This document shows, piece after piece, positions 25,498-31,341 of a stretch of DNA of 44,734 bases; within the stretch, counting starts at the first letter, position 1, and every line of letters begins with the position of its first letter. The position numbers were made by a program, and so were the translations under genes. Source of the stretch: Deltaproteobacteria bacterium (lineage in GTDB: Bacteria; Desulfobacterota; Desulfarculia; Adiutricales; Adiutricaceae); assembly GCA_031265205.1 (NCBI GenBank), contig JAISCZ010000141.1:1-44734 (forward strand), read 5' to 3'. The notes beneath the pieces were generated by a model. It worked only from the letters and a program-made list of their open reading frames with translations. It was not told the origin of the DNA and did not search any database.

Positions 25498-26292
25498 TTA
25501 GTCGCCCGCCGTGAAGGCCAGACGCAGGCCGAGGTCGCCGAACCGGAGATCGGAAGGCCCCCTGAACCGGAACGCGGATCGGCAGTAAATAGACGCGGAG
25601 TCCCACCCGCAACTCCGAACCACGCGGTAAAGGCCTATCCAAGGCCCACTGGGATCAGTCGCCGGGGCGTCTGAATAGTCTCCCCAATAGTCCTGGACCC
25701 ATTCATAGACATTGCCGTAGATGTCGTAAAGCCCCCATGGGTTGGGTTCTTTCTCACCGCTCGGATGGGTTTTATCGCCGCTGTTGCTATCAAGCCACGC
25801 GTATGTCCCAAGAGAGCCGTTGTCGTCGCCAAAGAAATACGCCGACGTTGTCCCCGCCCTCGCGCAATATTCCCACTCAGCTTCCGTGGGGAGCCTGTAC
25901 TTTTCCGTTCCCTCTTTTTGATTGAGTTTCCGGATAAAAGAGCGGGAGTCATCCCAGGACACCTGTTCGACCGGCAACGTTCGTCCTTTAAATTTACTGG
26001 GATTGGCGCCGCCCATGACGATCGTCCACTCGGCCTGCGTCACCTCATAAATACCCATATAAAATGGTTTAGAAAGGGTTATCCGGCGCTGGGGCGTCTC
26101 ATAGTCCTCGCGACTCTCAATGTTCAAATCAGCGCCCATCGTAAAGGAGCCGGAGGGAATTAATTTGAATTTCACGCCGACGCTGTTTGTGACTTCATCG
26201 GAAGCGGCCGACGCCACGTTCCACGACAAAAAAAGCGAGACGCTTAAAAGCGCGAACGGAAGAAATTTACCGAACACATTGAACCATTTCAT
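25498..26292 (-). CDS. Secreted SUMF1/FGE-fold protein, array copy 2
   Basis: 264-residue paralogue of its neighbours. It has a signal peptide (FGKFLPFALLSVSLFL...ASA) and a full SUMF1-fold domain: 'NSVGVKFKLIPSGSFTMGAD', 'GIYEVTQAEWTIVMGG', 'KYRLPTEAEWEYCARAG', 'NPWGLYDIYGNVYEWVQDY' and C-terminal 'LGLRLAFTAGD'. The central region is nearly identical to copies 1 and 3. The patch encoded by 25531-25602 is largely different, and the flank just before it also varies (WIGLYRVVRSCGW). Conserved aromatic/Arg framework positions are kept. The ATG at 26292 aligns with the other starts and lacks a Shine-Dalgarno motif. The sequence indicates export to the periplasm or beyond; no lipobox or anchor is visible. 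Function is probably ligand binding rather than catalysis. Confidence 0.85.
   Translation of the reverse strand: MKWFNVFGKFLPFALLSVSLFLSWNVASAASDEVTNSVGVKFKLIPSGSFTMGADLNIESREDYETPQRRITLSKPFYMGIYEVTQAEWTIVMGGANPSKFKGRTLPVEQVSWDDSRSFIRKLNQKEGTEKYRLPTEAEWEYCARAGTTSAYFFGDDNGSLGTYAWLDSNSGDKTHPSGEKEPNPWGLYDIYGNVYEWVQDYWGDYSDAPATDPSGPWIGLYRVVRSCGWDSASIYCRSAFRFRGPSDLRFGDLGLRLAFTAGD
25531..25602 (-). other. Hypervariable C-terminal patch, copy 2
   Basis: Aligned to 24326-24397 and 26674-26745 without gaps. In 11 of the 18 variable codons the third base equals that of both other copies although the first or second base differs, for example ATC/TCC/TAC, GAT/TCT/GCT and ACC/CTC/GGC. Confidence 0.5.
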
Positions 26293-26354
26293 AATTATTG
26301 GCGACAGTCAAATAGTTTTTGAGTTTCCGTGGGTCATACACGGACTTTTGGCTC

Positions 26355-26510
26355 AGGGAAGAAACTGAAATTCGCGGCGCGTCGCCTGGCCGCCATCCGT
26401 TCCTTCCAACCTGACGCGCCCGAGCGTCAGCGCCGCCCGCGACTTAACCGGGGAACCCATCTTTATCCGTTCCCTCTTCTTGTCGTAATATCCGATGAAA
26501 TGAGCGCGCT
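26355..26510 (-). pseudogene. Decayed SUMF1-fold fragment between copies 2 and 3
   Basis: A run resembling AAGAGGGAACGGAAAAG...GGCTCCCC of the intact genes (the 'KEGTEKYRLP' region) survives near 26450-26500, in a frame interrupted by other sequence. The same position in the neighbouring spacer carries an equivalent fragment, so this is an older shared relic duplicated with the unit. Confidence 0.45.
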
Positions 26511-26562
26511 TCATCGCGGGAAACATTCAAATTACGCTTCCGTTTTCGCGGTTTTGAGTTCT

Positions 26563-27435
26563 TTAATCCTCTGGCCCCAGGCGTTCGTCGGGACTCGGCT
26601 CCGCCTTCGTCCCCCGCCGAACGCCTGACCCGCGGTCTTTAAAGTCGCCCGTCGTGAATGCCAGACGCAGGCCAATGTTGTCGCTCCGGCCCTCAGGATT
26701 GATGTCGAGCCGGGTCGCGGACCGGCAGATATCAGCCGCGTAGTGCCACCCGCAACCACGAAGCACGCGGGAAGAGCCCTCCGCGGGACCCTTAGGATCA
26801 GTCGTCGCGGCGCCCGCGTAGCCTCCGTAAAAGTCCTGGACCCATTCCCAAACATTGCCGTAGATGTCGTAAAGCCCCCATGGATTGGGGCTTTTTCCTC
26901 CGACCGGACGCGTTTTATCGCCGCTGTTGCCAAGAAACCACGCGTATTTCCCAAGAGAGCCTTCGTCGTCGCCAAAGAAATAAGCTGACGTTGTCCCCGC
27001 CCGCGCTGAATATTCCCACTCAGCTTCCGTGGGGAGCCTGTACTTTTCCGTTCCCTCTTTTTGATTGAGTTTCCGGATAAAAGAGATGGCGACATCCCAG
27101 GACACATTTTCAACCGGAAGCGTTCGTCCCGAAAAATAACTGGGATTGGCGCCGCCCATGACGCTCGCCCACTCGGCCTGCGTGACCTCATAAACGCCCA
27201 AATAAAAAGGCCTGGAAATGGTGACCCGGCGCTGGGGCGTCTCATCTTTTTCGCCATTCTCAGAGTTCAAATCAGCGCCCATCGTAAACGCGCCGGAGGG
27301 AATTAACGTAAATTTCATGCCGACGCTGTTGGTGACTTCATCGGAGCCGGCCGGCGCCGCGTTCCATAACAAAAAAAGCGAGACGCTTATAATCGAAAAC
27401 GGAAGAAATTTCGCGAGCATACTGGACCCTCCCAT
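26563..27435 (-). CDS. Secreted SUMF1/FGE-fold protein, array copy 3, with read-through C-terminal extension
   Basis: 290 residues. It has a signal peptide (LAKFLPFSIISVSLFLLWNA) and the same SUMF1-fold domain as copies 1 and 2: 'NSVGMKFTLIPSGAFTMGAD', 'GVYEVTQAEWASVMGG', 'KYRLPTEAEWEYSARAG', 'NPWGLYDIYGNVWEWVQDF' and 'IGLRLAFTTGD'. The other copies stop directly after GD. Here two extra bases replace the TAA with TTT-AAA, and translation runs 28 residues through the inverted repeat (FKDRGSGVRRGTKAEPSP...), ending at 26563-26565. The tail is probably a by-product of the mutation. ATG 27435 matches the other starts. The variable patch is encoded by 26674-26745. Confidence 0.82.
   Translation of the reverse strand: MGGSSMLAKFLPFSIISVSLFLLWNAAPAGSDEVTNSVGMKFTLIPSGAFTMGADLNSENGEKDETPQRRVTISRPFYLGVYEVTQAEWASVMGGANPSYFSGRTLPVENVSWDVAISFIRKLNQKEGTEKYRLPTEAEWEYSARAGTTSAYFFGDDEGSLGKYAWFLGNSGDKTRPVGGKSPNPWGLYDIYGNVWEWVQDFYGGYAGAATTDPKGPAEGSSRVLRGCGWHYAADICRSATRLDINPEGRSDNIGLRLAFTTGDFKDRGSGVRRGTKAEPSPDERLGPED
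26581..26624 (-). other. Inverted repeat overlapping the end of array copy 3
   Basis: GCGTTCGTCGGG (from 26581) pairs with CCCGCCGAACGC (26613-26624) with one mismatch. It is the counterpart of the element at 25439-25485. Because copy 3 lost its stop, this repeat is translated here. The corresponding site after copy 1 (24236-24280) keeps one arm intact and the other degenerate. Confidence 0.5.
26674..26745 (-). other. Hypervariable C-terminal patch, copy 3
   Basis: 24 codons corresponding to 24326-24397. Codons such as CAC, TAC, GCT, ACC, CTC, AAT, GGC, AAC share their third bases with the aligned codons of copies 1 and 2. Invariant framework codons TGC CGG TCC GCG are retained. Confidence 0.5.
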
Positions 27436-27774
27436 AATTATTGGCGACCGCGACCAATTTTAAGCTTCCGCGGGATATCGCGGACTTTAAGCGCGCGCTG
27501 AAAACTAAAATTAACGGCGCGCGTCGCCTGACCGTCAGCCGTTCCTCTAGATTTAACCCGCCCGCGCTTCGTCGCGAGCTTGTGACTTTACCCGGTACTC
27601 CTAATCTTATCTGATTTTACCTCAAGCTGGGAATGGCTTGGCGTCGCGGAAGCGCGAAAGCGGCGTTTGGGAAAAGAAGGCCTCAAGGAGAAAGCGCGGG
27701 CGCTGGGTCGAGGCGCCGCTCGCCGCGCGCGGGCGCCACCGCCAAAAGTCGCGCGCCGCGCGTTTCCCCCCTGG
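27436..27774. other. Spacer upstream of array copy 3
   Basis: 339 bases between the array and rlmB. The part 27480-27620 resembles the spacer between copies 2 and 3 (matching CGTCGCCTG...CCGTTCCT and GACTT.ACCCGG words). It is therefore probably a third, more eroded relic. The rest is GC-rich without a supported gene. Confidence 0.4.
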
Positions 27775-28584
27775 CTATGGGGCTGGGAAAAAGGCGCGAA
27801 AGGCGTACATAAAGACGGCCCCGGCGACCGACACGTTTAAAGACTCCATGCCCCCGAGGAGGGGAATCCGGACCGTAAAATCCATTTTCCCCGCGATTAG
27901 GGGAGACAGCCCCCGGCCTTCGGAGCCCAGGGCCAAAACGGATTCGCGCGGGAACTGGAAATCCGGAAGCGTTTCCCGGCCCGCGCCGTCGGCCCCGATG
28001 AGCCAATAGCCCTTCGCCCGGAGCGCGTCGAGGGCGGAAGCCAAATTGACGACTTGCACGAGGGGCGCCTTTTCGGCGCCGCCCGAGGCCGCTTTGAGGA
28101 CCTGGGGGCTTAAGGGGGCTTGGCGGTCCTTGGGGAAGATGACCGCCCCCAGTCCGAAGGCCGCGGCGGAGCGGATGAGAGCCCCGAAATTGCCCGCGTC
28201 CGTGACGTGGTCTAAGGCCAAAAGAAGGGTAGGCCCCGCGGGCGCTTTGGCGAGGGCTTCCTCCAAGCTGAGGGGTTTTCTCTCCCGCAGGAAGGCCGCC
28301 ACTCCCTGGGTGGCCCCAGGCGCGAAGCGCTGGAAGAAACTGGCTGGCCTTTCCAGGGGGGCGAGGCCTTGAGCCTGGGCGAGGGCGAGGACCTCCGCGA
28401 GCCGGGGGGAGGCGCGGCGCCCCTCTTGGATAAAGAGCCTTTCCAGGTCCCCGGGGCGGTTTTCGAGGGCCTCGCGGACGGCGTTGAGCCCCAAAACGGC
28501 CTGGCGCCCCGGGGGAGCGGCGGGCGGGCGGCGGCGGCGGCCCGGGGGGCCGCCCGGCCTTTCGGGCCCGTGGCGCGTTCCAGT
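27775..28584 (-). CDS. rlmB: RlmB/TrmH-family 23S rRNA (guanosine-2'-O-)-methyltransferase, start unresolved
   Basis: SPOUT-superfamily methyltransferase of the TrmH/RlmB group, which 2'-O-methylates a 23S rRNA guanosine. The N-terminal substrate-binding domain starts at 'AVLGLNAVREALENRPGDLE'. The SPOUT knot shows motif 1 'LLLALDHVTDAGNFGALIRS' (RNxG-like region), motif 2 'VLALGSEGRGLSPLI' and motif 3 'RIPLLGGMESLNVSVAGAV'. The stop is at 27775-27777. The 5' end is unclear: the in-frame sequence back to the gmk stop has no ATG, GTG or TTG before the conserved domain. A CTG directly after the gmk stop (28581-28583) is one frame off, separated by a run of C and G. A single-base indel there would restore MERATGPKG... 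. The boundary given is the limit of the open frame next to gmk. Confidence 0.8.
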   Translation of the reverse strand, partial: TGTRHGPERPGGPPGRRRRPPAAPPGRQAVLGLNAVREALENRPGDLERLFIQEGRRASPRLAEVLALAQAQGLAPLERPASFFQRFAPGATQGVAAFLRERKPLSLEEALAKAPAGPTLLLALDHVTDAGNFGALIRSAAAFGLGAVIFPKDRQAPLSPQVLKAASGGAEKAPLVQVVNLASALDALRAKGYWLIGADGAGRETLPDFQFPRESVLALGSEGRGLSPLIAGKMDFTVRIPLLGGMESLNVSVAGAVFMYAFRAFFPAP

Positions 28585-29195
28585 TAGAAAAAACGCGCCC
28601 AAAACTCTTCCTGTCCCGCGATGGGCCGCCCTTCCCCGCCGTTCACGATAGCGACGAGCTCTTCTTTGGCTTTCGCGAAATTGTCGTTGACGATGAGGTA
28701 ATCGTAGAGGTCGCGCTGGGCGATTTCCTCCACGGTTCTTTTGAGCCGCAACTCCTTGCCCGCGGCGGATTCGGTGTGGCGGCCCTGAAGGCGCTCCTTG
28801 AGGACGGCGTAGGTGGGGGTGATGACGAAGATGAGCTTGGCGGCGGGGAAACTCTCCTTGATGGCCTTGGCTCCCACCACGTCCACGTCCGTGATGACGC
28901 GGTAGCCCATGGCGAGCTTTTCCTCGATGACCACGCGGCTGGTGCCGTAGTAGTTTTCGAAGGTTTTGGTCCACTCTAAGAAGTCGCCCCGCTCGGCCAT
29001 TTCCCGGAAAGTCTCAAGGGGCGCGAAGTAATAGTCCACCCCGTCGGTTTCGCCCTCCCGAGGGGCGCGGGTGGTGTGGGAAGTGGCGTAGACCAGGTTT
29101 TCGACGCGGCTGTCGCTTAAGACCGCTTTGATAAGCGAAGATTTGCCGGCGCCGGAGGGCGCGCTGAGGACAAAGAGTTTCCCCGTGTAGATCAT
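28584..29195 (-). CDS. gmk: Guanylate kinase
   Basis: 203-residue kinase converting GMP plus ATP to GDP plus ADP. The P-loop is '[17 protein letters not shown]' (residues 10-26). The GMP-binding region shows '[19 protein letters not shown]' and '[15 protein letters not shown]'. The later '[18 protein letters not shown]' carries the conserved Asp pair, where many relatives read 'LDIDVQGA'. Length and motif order are standard. ATG 29195 overlaps the stop of remA by four bases (ATGA), typical of translational coupling in the yicC-remA-gmk string. Confidence 0.95.
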   Translation of the reverse strand: MIYTGKLFVLSAPSGAGKSSLIKAVLSDSRVENLVYATSHTTRAPREGETDGVDYYFAPLETFREMAERGDFLEWTKTFENYYGTSRVVIEEKLAMGYRVITDVDVVGAKAIKESFPAAKLIFVITPTYAVLKERLQGRHTESAAGKELRLKRTVEEIAQRDLYDYLIVNDNFAKAKEELVAIVNGGEGRPIAGQEEFWARFF

Positions 29196-29500
29196 GAGTC
29201 GTCCTTAAGAGGATCCGGCGAGGGTCGCTCCGCGGCTTTCGCGCCGCGGCCCCCTTTAAAGGCGCTGTTAAATTTTTCCGTGAGGGTCTGCACCTCCAGC
29301 GCGGCTAAAATGACGTGGTTGGAGGCCATGACGACAATGGACCGGGTCTTGCGCCCCTGGCAGGCGTCGATGAGGCGGCCCTCCTTTTTGGCGTCGTCGC
29401 GCAGGCGCTTCATGGGGGACGAGTTGGGGTTGACGATGGCCACCACCTGCTCGGCGGCGATCACGTTGTTGTGGCCTATATTTAACAACAATTTTGACAT
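29192..29500 (-). CDS. remA: RemA/DUF370-family regulatory protein
   Basis: 102-residue DUF370 protein. The family includes Bacillus RemA, a DNA-binding activator of biofilm matrix genes; the role in Gram-negative bacteria is less clear. Conserved text includes '[20 protein letters not shown]', '[19 protein letters not shown]' and '[19 protein letters not shown]'. The tail after about residue 78 is basic and not conserved. The ATG at 29500 fits the family N-terminus. The frame stays open far upstream inside yicC, but that is an antisense-free shadow. It starts 11 bases after the yicC stop and overlaps gmk by four. The yicC-remA-gmk order recurs in deltaproteobacteria. Confidence 0.9.
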   Translation of the reverse strand: MSKLLLNIGHNNVIAAEQVVAIVNPNSSPMKRLRDDAKKEGRLIDACQGRKTRSIVVMASNHVILAALEVQTLTEKFNSAFKGGRGAKAAERPSPDPLKDDS

Positions 29501-29511
29501 GACGCCAAATT

Positions 29512-30402
29512 TTACTCGATATTGAGGACCTGCTCGCGGATTTTCTCCAGTTCCGACTTGAAGGTGAGAACCAGATCCGTTATGGGGAGAGACTGGGACT
29601 TGGAGCCCATGGTGTTGGCCTCCCGCAAAAGTTCCTGGAGCAGGAACTCGAGCCTCCGGCCCACGGGCTCCGCGCTCTCCAGAAGGGCCCGAAAGCTCTT
29701 TAAGTGGGTCCCGAAACGGGTGATCTCCTCGGTCACGTCCAGTTTTTCGGCGAGGATGGCCGCTTCCTGGGCGACGCGGTTGGGATCCAGGAGGGATTCG
29801 GCCAATTCCTCGATGCGGGCCTGGAATCTTTTGGTGACCGCGGCGGGAACGTTGACGGCCAAGGCTTTGACTTCCTTGAGGTGCCCTTCCAGCTTGGCGA
29901 GCCGTTCTTCCAGATCGGCCTTGAGAGACGCGCCCTCGCTCGCGCGCATGCCCACGAGCTGGGCGATGGCCGTTTCCGCGAGTCCTTTGAGGTCGCTCCA
30001 AAGGAGGTCGGGGTCCGCCGACTCCAAAAGGGAACCCTCGGATCCGAGGAAATATTTCTCCAAGACCAAAAGATCGGACATGGTGATTTCCGCGGCGATT
30101 TGATTTTCTTCCCGGACGGCCTGGAGGGCCTCGTAAATCCTCCGGGCGGAGGCGCGGTTGACGACCACGTTGGCGCTGGCCTGGGAGCTTAACTGGTCCA
30201 CGACGATCCAAGTTTCCACCCGGCCCCGCGCGACGCTGGCCTGCACGAGCTTTTTGAGGGGTTCCTCCAAAAAATTGAGGAAATGGGGCGCGCGGATTAA
30301 AAATTCCCGGTAACGGTTGTTCAGGGTTTTTATCTCAAAACGGGCCCTAAAGCCTCTCAGTTCCCCGGCGGCGGCGCCGAAGCCGGTCATGCTCTTGATC
30401 AT
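29512..30402 (-). CDS. yicC: YicC family endoribonuclease-like protein
   Basis: 296-residue YicC/YloC protein. E. coli YicC has been reported as an endoribonuclease affecting small-RNA stability; roles elsewhere are inferred. The invariant opening '[18 protein letters not shown]' and '[18 protein letters not shown]' are present. The C-terminal DUF1732 signature is also present: '[20 protein letters not shown]', '[20 protein letters not shown]' and '[20 protein letters not shown]'. ATG 30402 is clear. It follows the DUF4416 gene by nine bases and precedes remA by 11, indicating one transcript. Confidence 0.94.
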   Translation of the reverse strand: MIKSMTGFGAAAGELRGFRARFEIKTLNNRYREFLIRAPHFLNFLEEPLKKLVQASVARGRVETWIVVDQLSSQASANVVVNRASARRIYEALQAVREENQIAAEITMSDLLVLEKYFLGSEGSLLESADPDLLWSDLKGLAETAIAQLVGMRASEGASLKADLEERLAKLEGHLKEVKALAVNVPAAVTKRFQARIEELAESLLDPNRVAQEAAILAEKLDVTEEITRFGTHLKSFRALLESAEPVGRRLEFLLQELLREANTMGSKSQSLPITDLVLTFKSELEKIREQVLNIE

Positions 30403-30411
30403 GGCGGTCCT

Positions 30412-30951
30412 TTACTCTCGGTTTTTCGCGAAATATTTTTGACGCATCTCCAAAAGAAGCGCTTGGACCCGCGGGGAGAGGTAGTCCCGATAGGTCCAGG
30501 GAAGGCCTTCGAAGGCGTGGCGGCGGTAGAGAAGAGTGAGCTCGCCCCAGACGCCGCGGCCGAGGTAAAGCCGGTGACCGGAAAATTTGCCGGTCGCCAA
30601 AACCAGGCCGCCCTCAAAAACGTATCCCGGGTCCAAGTTGACCCGCCTGCGGCCCGCGACGGAATAGCGGCTTTCCGTCGCGATGGCGTAAAGCTTGAGG
30701 TCCACCAAAAATTCGGGGCTTAAGTGGTTGGGGAAGGAGAGGTAGCGTTTCGCGAGGGAGGGGCCCATTTCCGGGGCGTAATAGGACGTCTCGGTTAAGG
30801 GAATGTCCTCGCTGACAATGTCGGGCGCGCCTAAGGCGCCCTCCCGAAACCCCTCGGAAAGCTCGGCGATGGCGCGCGAAAGCGGCTCTTCGTCCGCGGC
30901 GTAGGCGGCCAGGAAGAATTTCATGGTGGGTGGGGGTTTAAGAACGCTCAT
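30412..30951 (-). CDS. DUF4416 family protein
   Basis: About 179 residues. The sequence 'SVLKPPPTMKFFLAAYAADE' at the start and 'DIPLTETSYYAPEMGPSLAK' and 'RRRVNLDPGYVFEGGLVLAT' further in match the DUF4416 pattern (a family named from delta-type and thermophilic bacteria, function unknown). The ATG at 30951 is chosen because it gives the family-like N-terminus. An inner ATG at 30924 is possible, and no good ribosome-binding site favours either. Nine bases separate it from yicC. No catalytic motif is visible. Confidence 0.75.
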   Translation of the reverse strand: MSVLKPPPTMKFFLAAYAADEEPLSRAIAELSEGFREGALGAPDIVSEDIPLTETSYYAPEMGPSLAKRYLSFPNHLSPEFLVDLKLYAIATESRYSVAGRRRVNLDPGYVFEGGLVLATGKFSGHRLYLGRGVWGELTLLYRRHAFEGLPWTYRDYLSPRVQALLLEMRQKYFAKNRE

Positions 30952-31222
30952 GTCCGGCGAAAAGGAGGGGGAGGCGACCCCTTCCAAGGGGGGGCGGGGT
31001 CCTCTCCCAAGGGGGCGCTCGCCTCTCCCAATGGAAGCGGCGGCCCGCGAGGCGGCGGCGCCCGCTGGCGAAAAAAAAGCCGCGCCCGGCCCGCCCCCAT
31101 AAGGTCGCGGCGGGATGGCGCGCGGGAAAAAGGCGCGCTTCCGCGCCGGCGGCGGGCCCCTTTAAGGGAAGCTGGCCGCGCGAGGCGCCTGAGGCGAGGC
31201 GCGGGAAAGCGATATTCAAGCG

Positions 31223-31240
31223 ATATTCCTTAAGGAATAT
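31223..31240. promoter_or_regulatory. Perfect 18-bp palindrome
   Basis: ATATTCCTTAAGGAATAT is fully self-complementary. It is preceded by a repeated AGCGATATTC word (two copies within 25 bases). It sits upstream of the DUF4416 start and could be an operator for a dimeric regulator; none is identified. Confidence 0.35.
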
Positions 31241-31262
31241 AGTCTTTTCGCGCTTAAAAGAA

Positions 31263-31294
31263 AAGCCCCCCGCCGCTTGGGGCGCGAGGGGCTT
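31263..31294 (-). terminator. Rho-independent terminator after the RNase R/II gene
   Basis: On the minus strand AAGCCCC (complement of 31288-31294) pairs with GGGGCTT (complement of 31263-31269), and a GC-rich loop extends the stem. It is followed by TTCTTTT. It lies about 48 bases beyond the stop of the RNase gene. Confidence 0.6.
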
Positions 31295-31341
31295 AAGGTT
31301 TCCGGGGCGGCGCTTTTGGGGTTAGGGGCGCGTGGCGGCTT

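Larger units (their letters stand above)
24230..27620 (-). repeat. Tandem array of three SUMF1-fold gene units
   Basis: Three direct repeat units of about 1.14-1.21 kb (start codons at 25081, 26292 and 27435). Each contains one secreted SUMF1-fold gene, an inverted repeat just after it, and, upstream of the start, a decayed internal fragment of a further copy. The segment immediately before each start codon (GTCGCCAATAATT) is also conserved and lacks a Shine-Dalgarno motif. The layout implies repeated unequal duplication. Confidence 0.8.
30952..31341. other. Intergenic region between the RNase gene and the DUF4416 gene
   Basis: 390 bases with a terminator-like hairpin (31263-31294) right after the RNase stop and a perfect 18-bp palindrome (31223-31240). 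The remainder is GC-rich without a supported gene. A promoter for the DUF4416-yicC-remA-gmk set is expected here but no convincing pair was picked. Confidence 0.45.

Noticed and set aside
24293..27435. Annotating the array as sulfatase-activating enzymes
   Set aside because: The paired active-site cysteines are missing and no sulfatase gene is nearby; the fold assignment is kept, the enzymatic one is not.
29501..30211. Upstream extension of the remA frame
   Set aside because: It overlaps all of yicC in another frame and is Arg/Gly-rich; the DUF370 family start fits ATG 29500.
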